From NCBI GenBank assembly GCA_038244055.1, contig JBBRTW010000182.1, forward strand, positions 1-12,877: a stretch of 12,877 nucleotides of DNA. The letters are read 5' to 3'. The position numbers and the translations under genes were made by a program. Shown here piece after piece: positions 1 to 8,292 of this stretch (within the stretch, counting starts at the first letter, position 1; each line of letters starts with the position of its first letter). The notes under the pieces are model-generated. The model was given only the letters and a program-made list of their open reading frames with translations. It was not told the DNA's origin and searched no databases. The DNA comes from DASPKW01 sp038244055. GTDB lineage: Bacteria; Planctomycetota; Phycisphaerae; Tepidisphaerales; Tepidisphaeraceae.

Positions 1-872
1 CGGCGGTGTTCGGGGTGATGGATGTGGTGGCGTTTCATTTCGTGCCCACGGTGCACAAAGCGCCGCGCAAGAGCGAGGGGATCACGAAGCTGATGGCCGG
101 GCCGCTCAAGGACAAGCAGTATTTGTGGTTCGCGGGGTATGTGGCGACGCTGATGTTCGCGGTGCTGCCGGTTCAGCAGCTCTTCTACCAGGTCTACCTG
201 ATCGACCAGATCGGCCTGCCCAATCGCGCGGTGCAGGTGATGATGGTGGTGCTGCCATCGCTGGCGCAGTTGTTGGTGCTGCCGGTGTGGGGCCGCGCGG
301 CGGACCGGATGGGCAAGCGCCCGCTGCTGCTGATGGCGACGCTTGGGCTGGTGCCGGTGGGGCTGGGGTGGTGCTTCGTCGGGCTCCACACGGCGTGGCT
401 CGGGTACGCGCTGTCGGCGATCGGCATTGCGCTGTGGACGGGCGTGGACCTGGTGAACTTCAATTTTGTTTTGGAGATGACCGGTGGGCGCGGCGGGCGG
501 ATGGGCGGGACGGCCTATCATGCGGTGAACAGCGTGATCCTCAATATCGCCGCCTTCTCCGGCGGGCTGGTGTGGGGCGGGGTCGCGCAGGCGCTCAAAG
601 ACTGGCACTGGACACCGGTGATCGGCTGGAAGACCTTCGGCGGCTACGATGCGGTCTTCATCCTCAGCGCCCTCATGCGCCTGGCGGCGGTGGTGATCTT
701 TTTACCGAAGATCGTTGAGCCCGAAGCCCGGCCGACGTATGAGGCGGTGCGGTTCATGGGGGCGAATATTTATAACAATGTGACGAATGTGATCCTGATG
801 CCGCTACGGCTATTCCGGCTCCGGCGCGATGGGGGCAGGCGATCTCGCAAGAGGATGTCTTCGGGTAAGTGA
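1..872 (+). CDS. MFS transporter, C-terminal half (5' end outside window)
   Basis: This is a membrane carrier of the major facilitator superfamily; the substrate cannot be read from the sequence. The frame is open to the left edge. The first in-frame start-like codon (GTG at 6) is probably internal, because what follows is the central cytoplasmic loop (VPTVHKAPRKSEG) and then about six hydrophobic segments, as expected for TM7-12 of a 12-TM carrier. The loop GRAADRMGKRPLL (about 291-329) is the MFS loop 8-9 signature (G-x-x-x-D-R-x-G-K/R-R). The hydrophobic segments run from about 120 to 710. The protein ends in a basic cytoplasmic tail (LRLFRLRRDGGRRSRKR). The TGA stop is at 870-872. The fold is clear; the function is open, with sugar or oligosaccharide import a possibility only. 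Confidence 0.85.
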   Translation, partial: AVFGVMDVVAFHFVPTVHKAPRKSEGITKLMAGPLKDKQYLWFAGYVATLMFAVLPVQQLFYQVYLIDQIGLPNRAVQVMMVVLPSLAQLLVLPVWGRAADRMGKRPLLLMATLGLVPVGLGWCFVGLHTAWLGYALSAIGIALWTGVDLVNFNFVLEMTGGRGGRMGGTAYHAVNSVILNIAAFSGGLVWGGVAQALKDWHWTPVIGWKTFGGYDAVFILSALMRLAAVVIFLPKIVEPEARPTYEAVRFMGANIYNNVTNVILMPLRLFRLRRDGGRRSRKRMSSGK

Positions 873-885
873 GTGCGAATGCGTT

Positions 886-1026
886 CACAGAGGGCACGGA
901 GAACACCGAGGACACAGAGAAGAAGATAAGAGAAGAGATAACATGTAATTGTTCAGAAGACATTGCAAATCGGGCACCCCCCTCTTCTCTTCCTCTGTGT
1001 CCTCGGTGTTCTCTGTGCCCTCTGTG
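886..1026. repeat. Palindromic intergenic element with 34-base arms of period 9
   Basis: Two 34-base arms, 886-919 and 993-1026, are reverse complements with a single mismatch and enclose 73 bases. Each arm is itself a degenerate 9-base tandem repeat of consensus RRCACNGAG, with one partial and three full units. The arms read through as spurious peptides such as TEGTENTEDTE or HRGHREHRGHR. From memory, similar strings turn up in spurious ORFs of many bacterial genomes, which suggests a dispersed REP/MITE-like family. The element starts 14 bases after the transporter stop, so it could act as a transcription end or mRNA 3' structure. No transposase is present. Confidence 0.85.
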
Positions 1027-1068
1027 GATATCCTGGCCCCCGCGCACCCAGTGCCGCCCCAACTGAAA

Positions 1069-1100
1069 GAGGCCGACGATCACCATCGATCGTCGGCCTC
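1069..1100. terminator. Perfect hairpin, possible bidirectional terminator
   Basis: Bases 1069-1080 pair perfectly with 1089-1100 (arm GAGGCCGACGAT). One more C-G pair (1081 with 1088) leaves a 6-base loop. There is no T-tract on the plus strand, so this is not a classical intrinsic terminator. It may be a factor-assisted terminator, an RNA-stabilising structure or part of a repeat element. Confidence 0.45.
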
Positions 1101-1158
1101 GGGGTTCGAGAGAAAACCGAACTGTCGTAACCTGCGTGAAAGTTGAAGACCCCGGGTA

Positions 1159-1191
1159 AGTGTCGTCCGGCGACCGCCGCCGGACGACACT
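1159..1191. other. Perfect 14-base-pair hairpin
   Basis: Bases 1159-1172 (AGTGTCGTCCGGCG) pair without mismatch with 1178-1191 around a 5-base loop. The stem extends by four more G-C pairs (1153-1156 with 1193-1196) after a small internal loop. No U-tract follows. It is the third strong palindrome within 310 bases, in a stretch without a supported gene. Confidence 0.6.
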
Positions 1192-1452
1192 GCCCGTGGG
1201 AACCAACCGCGCTCAAAGTAGTTCTGGAAGGCCCTTGCGGGCCACCCGTACCCGCCAGGCGGCAAGTACGAATCTCCCTATAGAAAAGTGCGTGCCAGCA
1301 AATGAAATTTTCTTCGTGCGGGGCCGAGTCGTGGTTTTCACGGGCGAAAAGGCGGATAATCGAAGTGATTGGGCGGCGATAGCGGGCGCGACCGCTCGGC
1401 CGCGATCGCGCGATTGTTCGACAAGAGGCTTTTGGGCGCGCAGGATTTGGGC
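1192..1452. other. Intergenic stretch with no supported gene
   Basis: This stretch holds a small hairpin at 1230-1243 (GGCCC, TTGC loop, GGGCC). It also has a protein-like but startless reading frame at 1222-1305 containing HPYPPGGKYESPYR, bounded by stops, which could be a gene remnant. No promoter could be placed with confidence. The frame of the next gene is open back to 1369, but its better start is 1453. Confidence 0.4.
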
Positions 1453-1722
1453 ATGGACTCGACTTTCGACGAATTGATCGCGGCCGCCCGCAAGATCGGG
1501 ATCACCGTGCGCCATGCGCGGCTGGGCGGGTCGGGGGGCGGGCTGGCCAGCGTCAAAGGCGCGCGGCAGCTTTTTATCGACCTCGATGCCCTGCCGGAGG
1601 ATCAGGTGGATCAGACGGTGGAAGCGCTGGCGCGGGTGGGGGAGTTGGAGGGGGTGTTTCTGAGGCCGGATGCGCGAAAGTTGATCGAGGAGGCGCGCGG
1701 AAGGATGAAGGATGAAGGATGA
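1453..1722 (+). CDS. Small conserved-looking protein of unknown function, 89 aa
   Basis: A short soluble alpha/beta-looking protein with no signal peptide or membrane segment. The core has the form of an amphipathic helix (FDELIAAARKIGI), a strand with a glycine-rich turn (RHARLGGSGGGLASVKG), a hydrophobic strand (QLFIDLDA), a second helix and an ending with FLRPDARKLIEEAR. It resembles small hypothetical proteins I associate with planctomycetes, but I cannot name a family. The ATG at 1453 is preferred over the upstream in-frame start at 1369 because AGGA lies at 1442-1445, seven bases upstream, and the extra 28 residues look non-conserved. The last few residues (GRMKDEG) and the TGA stop are encoded by the 7-base repeat array, so the natural C-terminus was probably different. 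It lies 57 bases before the sulfatase on the same strand. Confidence 0.65.
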   Translation: MDSTFDELIAAARKIGITVRHARLGGSGGGLASVKGARQLFIDLDALPEDQVDQTVEALARVGELEGVFLRPDARKLIEEARGRMKDEG

Positions 1723-1763
1723 AGGATGAAGGATGAAGGATGAAGGATGAAGGATGAAGGATG
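1701..1763. repeat. Heptanucleotide tandem array, AAGGATG x 9
   Basis: There are nine uninterrupted perfect copies of AAGGATG. The array begins inside the 3' end of the small upstream gene, supplies its stop codon at 1720-1722, and ends four bases before the ribosome binding site of the sulfatase. On the plus strand any reading frame meets TGA within seven codons. On the minus strand all frames stay open and read HPSSFIL repeats. The perfect copies imply recent expansion or active homogenisation. Confidence 0.95.
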
Positions 1764-1767
1764 AAAG

Positions 1768-1773
1768 AGGAGG
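1768..1773 (+). promoter_or_regulatory. Ribosome binding site of the sulfatase
   Basis: A GAGGAGG-type Shine-Dalgarno sequence lies six bases before the ATG at 1780. It supports that start over the internal ATGs at 1813 and 1828, although those would give a more usual signal-peptide length. Confidence 0.6.
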
Positions 1774-1779
1774 CGGTGG

Positions 1780-3258
1780 ATGGACGTTGGTCCGGCGGCA
1801 TGGGATTATTCGATGAGATTGGAGCGGATGGTGCGCCGAATATTGTTGCTGATGATGATGATCTTGTTTGCCGCATCGGCGGGCGCTGCCCAGCCGAATA
1901 TCCTCTTCGTCCTGATCGACGACATGGGCTACGCGGATCTGACCTGCTACGGCGAGAAGCGGGTGCATACGGATCACATCGATCGCCTGGCGGCCGAGGG
2001 GATTCGCTTTACGCAGTTTTATGTCAGCGCGCCGATCTGCTCGCCATCGCGGACGGCCTTCATGACCGGGCAGTATCCAGCGCGGTGGAAGATCACTTCA
2101 TATCTCGCCAGCCGGGCGGAGAATACCCAGCGCGGGATGGCGCAGTGGCTCGATCCGGCCGCGCCGACATTGGCGCGGCAGCTCAAGGCGGCCGGTTACG
2201 CGACCGGGCACTTCGGCAAGTGGCACATGGGCGGCCAGCGCGATGTCGGCGATGCGCCGCTGCTGACGGAATATGGTTTTGAAAAAACGCTGACGACGTT
2301 TGAAGGGCTGGGCGATCGGGTTTTGCCGCTACTCGATGCGTACGATGGCAAGCCCGCGAAGAAGTACGCGCTGGGGAGCGACAAGCTGGGCCGGGGGAAT
2401 ATCGAATGGCGGGAGCGCTCGAAGGTGACGGGGGCGTTTGTCGATGCGGCGATTGGGTTCATGCAGGCGGCCGAGCGGGAGGGCAAGCCGTTTTATGTGG
2501 ATGTCTGGCCCGATGATGTGCATTCTCCATTTTTTCCGCCCGGGGCGCTGCGGGGGAATGGGTCGAAGAAGGAACTTTATCTGGGCGTCGTGCAGGCCAC
2601 CGATGACCAGCTCGCGCCGCTCTTCGATTATGTGCGCAATAGCCCGAAGCTGCGCGATAACACGCTGATCGTGATCGCCAGCGATAACGGCCCGGAGCCG
2701 GGCGCGGGCTCGGCCGGGGCGTTTCGCGGGCACAAGGGGAATTTGTACGAGGGCGGGATTCGCGAGCCGCTGATTGTGTGGGGGCCGGGCCTGGTCGCCA
2801 AGGCGGCGGCGGGCACGACCAATGAGGCGACGGTCATCGCGGGCGTGGATTTTCTGCCGTCGATTCTGGCATTGACCGGCGCGAAGCCCGCGGCCGGCGC
2901 GTTGATGGATGGTGAGGATCTGAGCGCGGCGCTGGTGGGAAAGGAGAAGGCGATTCGGAGCAGGCCGCTGTTCTGGCTGCGGCCGCCGGACCGGCCGGGG
3001 CCGGTGGATGATCCGTTTCCCGATCTGGCGGTGCGCGCGGGGGATTGGAAACTGCTGGTCAATGAAGTCGGCGGCAAGGCGCAGCTCTATGATCTGGCGA
3101 AGGATGGTGGTGAAACGACCAATCTGGCTTCGAAACATCCTGAGATTGTCGGGCGCATGAAGAAGAAGGTGATGGATTGGCGGAAATCGCTGCCGGTTGG
3201 GCCTGTGAACAAACCAGCACAGGGTCCACGCGTTGATTTGAAGAATGACCCCGGTTAG
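1780..3258 (+). CDS. Secreted sulfatase, formylglycine-dependent (type I)
   Basis: It hydrolyses sulfate esters, probably on sulfated polysaccharides or their oligosaccharides, in the periplasm or outside the cell. Residues about 17-37 form a basic then hydrophobic signal peptide (MVRRILLLMMM...) with cleavage near AGA-AQ. The catalytic fold begins at PNILFVLIDDMGYAD with metal ligands D47 and D48. The C-x-P-S-R motif (C87-R91) marks the cysteine converted to formylglycine. GKWHMG gives K147 and H149, DDVHSP gives H248, SDNGPEPG gives D302 and N303, and GHKGNLYEGG gives K319. The C-terminal sulfatase subdomain ends in LYDLAKDGGETTNLA. The length of 492 aa is normal and no key residue is missing. 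No formylglycine-generating enzyme gene is present in the window. The exact sulfatase subfamily and substrate are not readable. Confidence 0.95.
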   Translation: MDVGPAAWDYSMRLERMVRRILLLMMMILFAASAGAAQPNILFVLIDDMGYADLTCYGEKRVHTDHIDRLAAEGIRFTQFYVSAPICSPSRTAFMTGQYPARWKITSYLASRAENTQRGMAQWLDPAAPTLARQLKAAGYATGHFGKWHMGGQRDVGDAPLLTEYGFEKTLTTFEGLGDRVLPLLDAYDGKPAKKYALGSDKLGRGNIEWRERSKVTGAFVDAAIGFMQAAEREGKPFYVDVWPDDVHSPFFPPGALRGNGSKKELYLGVVQATDDQLAPLFDYVRNSPKLRDNTLIVIASDNGPEPGAGSAGAFRGHKGNLYEGGIREPLIVWGPGLVAKAAAGTTNEATVIAGVDFLPSILALTGAKPAAGALMDGEDLSAALVGKEKAIRSRPLFWLRPPDRPGPVDDPFPDLAVRAGDWKLLVNEVGGKAQLYDLAKDGGETTNLASKHPEIVGRMKKKVMDWRKSLPVGPVNKPAQGPRVDLKNDPG

Positions 3259-3283
3259 GAGTTCAGAATTGAGAGGAGGCAGC

Positions 3284-3577
3284 GTGCCTACCCTTGGAGA
3301 GTACTCGAACGTTTACAACACTGCGCTCCTCCTCATTCAGCGCAAGGGCTTTCAAGTCTGGTATGAGAAGGAGAACGAAACATTTTGCGCGGAGCGCGGT
3401 GGATGGGATTTCATGGCGAATTCACCCACCGGGTTGCTGGGGTTGATCGCGATCTTTGAGTCCAAGAATCCAACGCGGTGGGAAGAATACTGGTGGCGGG
3501 AGCAAGAGCCGTTTATTTTACGCTCTCTTCCAACGAAACCGCGGCCATATAATTCGGTCATGGACGCGGCGGGCTGA
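3284..3577 (+). CDS. Small conserved-looking protein of unknown function, 97 aa
   Basis: A small soluble protein without a signal peptide. A GTG start at 3284 is chosen because AGGAGG (3274-3279) lies four bases upstream. The in-frame ATG at 3245 would overlap the sulfatase end and adds only 13 unlikely residues. The sequence has an N-terminal helix (YNTALLLIQRKGF), strands (QVWYEKENETFCAE), the phrase GWDFMANSPTGLLGLIAIFE and a tryptophan-rich stretch (WEEYWWREQEPF). I recall similar short proteins from planctomycete genomes, but no function is known to me. It begins 25 bases after the sulfatase stop and ends 25 bases before the PfpI gene, so it is probably co-transcribed with both. Confidence 0.7.
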   Translation: MPTLGEYSNVYNTALLLIQRKGFQVWYEKENETFCAERGGWDFMANSPTGLLGLIAIFESKNPTRWEEYWWREQEPFILRSLPTKPRPYNSVMDAAG

Positions 3578-3602
3578 ACTTTGAAAATATATTGGAGTGA
3601 TT

Positions 3603-4172
3603 ATGGCCAAGATCGCAATCCTCGTCGAAAAAATCTACGAAGACCTCGAACTCCAATACCCGCGCCTGCGCCTCAAGGAGGCGGGGCACACGGTCGATGT
3701 CATTGGCCCCAAGGCGGGCGAGGTTTATGTCGGCAAGCATGGCTACCCGCAGAAATCGGAGAAGGCGGCCAAGGACGTCAAGGCCTCGGACTACGACCTG
3801 ATCGTCATCCCCGGCGGTACCTCGCCAGACCACATGCGCCGCAGCGGGGACATGATCAAATTCGTCCGCGATGCGGCCGCCAAAGGCATTCCGCTGGCCG
3901 CGATTTGCCACGGGCCCTGGATGATGTGCTCGACGAACGTGCTCAAGGGACGGCGCTGCACATCGTATATGTCGATTGTCCATGATGTGATCAACGCCGG
4001 CGGGAAGTGGGTGGATGAAGAGTGCGTGGTCGATGGGCCGGTGATCACGGCGCGGACGCCCGATGATCTGCCGGCGTTCATGGAGGCGATCCTGGAGCTG
4101 GTCAGCGGCAGGACGCCAAAAGGCCGGGTGGGCAAGCCGATCGCGCCGGTGTGGTTGAAGGATGTGATGTGA
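3603..4172 (+). CDS. DJ-1/PfpI family protein (class I glutamine amidotransferase-like)
   Basis: A 189-residue cytoplasmic protein of the PfpI group. Members have been described as intracellular peptidases, glyoxalases or deglycases; which activity applies is not settled by sequence. The N-terminus (EKIYEDLELQYPRLRLKEAGH) aligns closely with the start of Pyrococcus PfpI and includes the catalytic-site glutamate E13. PGGTSPD (70-76) is the oxyanion-side loop. The nucleophile elbow AICHGPWMM places the catalytic cysteine at C102 and the histidine at H103. The ATG at 3603 is preferred over a GTG at 3597 because TGGAG at 3593-3597 is then well spaced. The protein is slightly longer than PfpI (166 aa) through a C-terminal tail. 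It lies last in the probable sulfatase cluster. Confidence 0.92.
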   Translation: MAKIAILVEKIYEDLELQYPRLRLKEAGHTVDVIGPKAGEVYVGKHGYPQKSEKAAKDVKASDYDLIVIPGGTSPDHMRRSGDMIKFVRDAAAKGIPLAAICHGPWMMCSTNVLKGRRCTSYMSIVHDVINAGGKWVDEECVVDGPVITARTPDDLPAFMEAILELVSGRTPKGRVGKPIAPVWLKDVM

Positions 4173-4235
4173 TATTGTTCCGCGGTATTGGTGATGGGTT
4201 TCGCGGTGAATCGAGGGAATGCGATTCAGCGCTCG

Positions 4236-4361
4236 GCCCTCACCCCCGCCCTCTCCCGAGTACAGGAGAGGGAGTGTGCGGCCTGGGCTCACGAGTACAG
4301 GAGAGGGAGTGTGCGGCCTGCGCTCCGGGGCGCAGGAGAGGGAATGTGCGGCTTGGTCCGC
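4236..4361. repeat. 35-base repeat x 3 with CCCTCTCC/GGAGAGGG palindrome
   Basis: Three copies of a 35-base unit start at 4257, 4292 and 4327. Copies 1 and 2 are almost identical and copy 3 has diverged (shared core CAGGAGAGGGARTGTGCGG). Before copy 1 lies CCCTCACCCCCGCCCTCTCC; its last eight bases (4249-4256) pair with 4265-4272. This is the widespread bacterial intergenic motif that reads as PHPRPLPSTGEG in spurious ORFs. It fills the junction between two convergent genes, where it could serve as a bidirectional terminator. That function is inferred. Confidence 0.85.
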
Positions 4362-4387
4362 TGAATTGGCTACCTGGCGGCGAGCGA

Positions 4388-7021
<2,634 letters not shown>

Positions 7022-7070
7022 GGCTGGTTTTTACCCCGCCTTTCCGCCTCGTGCCAATCCTTGTGGGGGC

Positions 7071-7135
7071 GGGACGAGGGGACGATGAGACAATGAGACA
7101 ATGGGACGATGAGATGGGGGGGGGACAATGGGAAC
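7071..7135. repeat. Degenerate 8-base array (GGGACAAT-like), left arm
   Basis: About seven units of an 8-base motif (GGGACGAT, GAGACAAT, GGGACAAT), broken by a G-run at 7115-7124. It is the reverse complement of the array at 7268-7315, so the two face each other across 132 bases. The space between (7136-7267) shows no gene. Together they fill most of the 318-base gap between the peptidase start and the exonuclease stop. Confidence 0.8.
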
Positions 7136-7267
7136 ATCGCGACTCGAATCCTATCGCGTTTTCGCGGCCTTCGCGATTCGTTGAACTGCCGAGTTAATCG
7201 CAAGCCCGCGATGAATTGAACGGGTGAAACTCTCAAGTGAATTCAACAATCACCGTTTGCCCTCCAA

Positions 7268-7315
7268 TCCCATTGTCCCATTGTCCCATTGTCCCATTGT
7301 CCCATTGTCTCATTG
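7268..7315. repeat. 8-base tandem array TCCCATTG x 6, right arm
   Basis: Five perfect copies of TCCCATTG are followed by one variant (TCTCATTG) and then decayed units up to about 7333. The array ends close to the stop codon of the exonuclease gene, which lies on the minus strand, so it would be transcribed as that gene's 3' untranslated region. It is inverted relative to the array at 7071-7135. Confidence 0.93.
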
Positions 7316-7339
7316 TCTAATCGCCTGATTGTCCACCCC

Positions 7340-8185
7340 TCACGCTTCCACCCTCATCATCCCCACAATCCGCTCCACCTTGAACGTCCTCTGCGCATTG
7401 CGAAGCTCACAATGCGCCACCAGCACCAGTTCCCCCGCGACCCTCTTAATATGCATTGGCCGAATCGTCCGGTGCGTGCGCGAATCATCGCCATCGACAT
7501 ACTCCATCATCACCGGCCGCTTCTGCTCCAGCGCCTCCTCCAGTTCCAGCGGGAGCAGGTTCTCCCGCGCCCCGGGCGGCAGGAGTGGCATATTCCCACC
7601 CTGGGCCAGCAGAACATCGGCCAGTTGCATCGCCCATCCACCCGTCGGCTCGATCATCCTTTCGAACACCCCCAATGTCGTCCGCACATCCGCCAGGGCG
7701 CGATGCGCCACTTCGGGTAGCATCCCCAGCCGCCGCGACAGCACCTGCAAGCCGTTGCCGCCGCGCCCGAAGCGCCGGCGGGCGATGCGCAGGGTATCGA
7801 GCACGGGGACATCGCCGATGGCCGATTGCATATCCAGGCGGGCGATGCGGAACTCGCGGCTCAGGAACGAGAGGTCGAAGCGGATGTTATGCCCCACCAC
7901 GATCGCCCCGCGCAGCAGCGGCAGGATCTGCGGCATCTCATCGGCGAAGGTCGGCCGGCCCTCAACCATCTCCTGCGTGATCCCCGTGAGCGCGGAAACC
8001 CCCGGGCCGATGCGGCGCCCGGGGTTGAGGAGCCCTTCGAACTCGGCCAAGACCTGCCCGCCTTCGATCCGGGCGATGCCGATCTCCATCACGCGATGGC
8101 CATACTCGGCCGACGCCCCGGTCGTCTCGACATCGACGAAGGCGAGCGGAAGGTTGCGAAGGGGCTGGAGGAGGGAGAAGAGCAT
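7340..8185 (-). CDS. DnaQ-like (DEDDh) 3'-5' exonuclease fused to a WYL domain
   Basis: A 281-residue cytoplasmic protein. Residues 11-180 form a DEDDh exonuclease like the DNA polymerase III epsilon subunit. Exo I is FVDVETTG (D18, E20), Exo II is GHNIRFDLSFL (D104), and Exo III is HRALADVRTT (H161, D166). All five catalytic residues are present, so two-metal 3'-5' exonuclease activity is likely. After a short linker, residues about 212-278 match a WYL domain: EALEQKRPVMMEYVDG, IRPMHIKRVAGELVLVAHC, RTFKVERI. The name-giving W-Y is replaced by L-V. WYL domains usually sense nucleic acid or nucleotide ligands in regulators, so here the domain may guide or control the nuclease (inference). There is no clear Shine-Dalgarno before the ATG at 8185. 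It is not the replicative epsilon by context. Confidence 0.88.
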   Translation of the reverse strand: MLFSLLQPLRNLPLAFVDVETTGASAEYGHRVMEIGIARIEGGQVLAEFEGLLNPGRRIGPGVSALTGITQEMVEGRPTFADEMPQILPLLRGAIVVGHNIRFDLSFLSREFRIARLDMQSAIGDVPVLDTLRIARRRFGRGGNGLQVLSRRLGMLPEVAHRALADVRTTLGVFERMIEPTGGWAMQLADVLLAQGGNMPLLPPGARENLLPLELEEALEQKRPVMMEYVDGDDSRTHRTIRPMHIKRVAGELVLVAHCELRNAQRTFKVERIVGMMRVEA

Positions 8186-8292
8186 CGACGCTCATCTTAC
8201 TCTTTCCAGGGAACTTCGTCCCGACGCACCCGCACGGGCATCCGGTGACGGTCGACTGCCTGGCTGACGCCAAACGTGGCATCGACCACCGT

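Noticed and set aside
754..1206. Minus-strand ORF across the period-9 palindrome
   Set aside because: The peptide is the translation of the palindrome arms (HRGHREHRGHR type), a known kind of spurious ORF.
1213..1977. 254-residue minus-strand ORF containing HPSSFIL repeats
   Set aside because: It stays open only because the heptamer array has no stops on that strand; it crosses two better-supported plus-strand genes.
3245..3283. Upstream ATG of the 97-residue protein, overlapping the sulfatase stop
   Set aside because: The GTG at 3284 has AGGAGG directly upstream; the additional N-terminal residues look non-conserved.
7029..7057. Minus-strand promoter-like TTGGCA and GTAAAA, 17 bases apart, just before the peptidase start
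   Set aside because: The -10 match is poor and it would imply an almost leaderless transcript; too weak to list as a feature, though it fits the missing Shine-Dalgarno.
7962..8282. Minus-strand ORF overlapping the start of the exonuclease gene in another frame
   Set aside because: The exonuclease frame carries intact catalytic motifs over the same bases; the alternative product has none.
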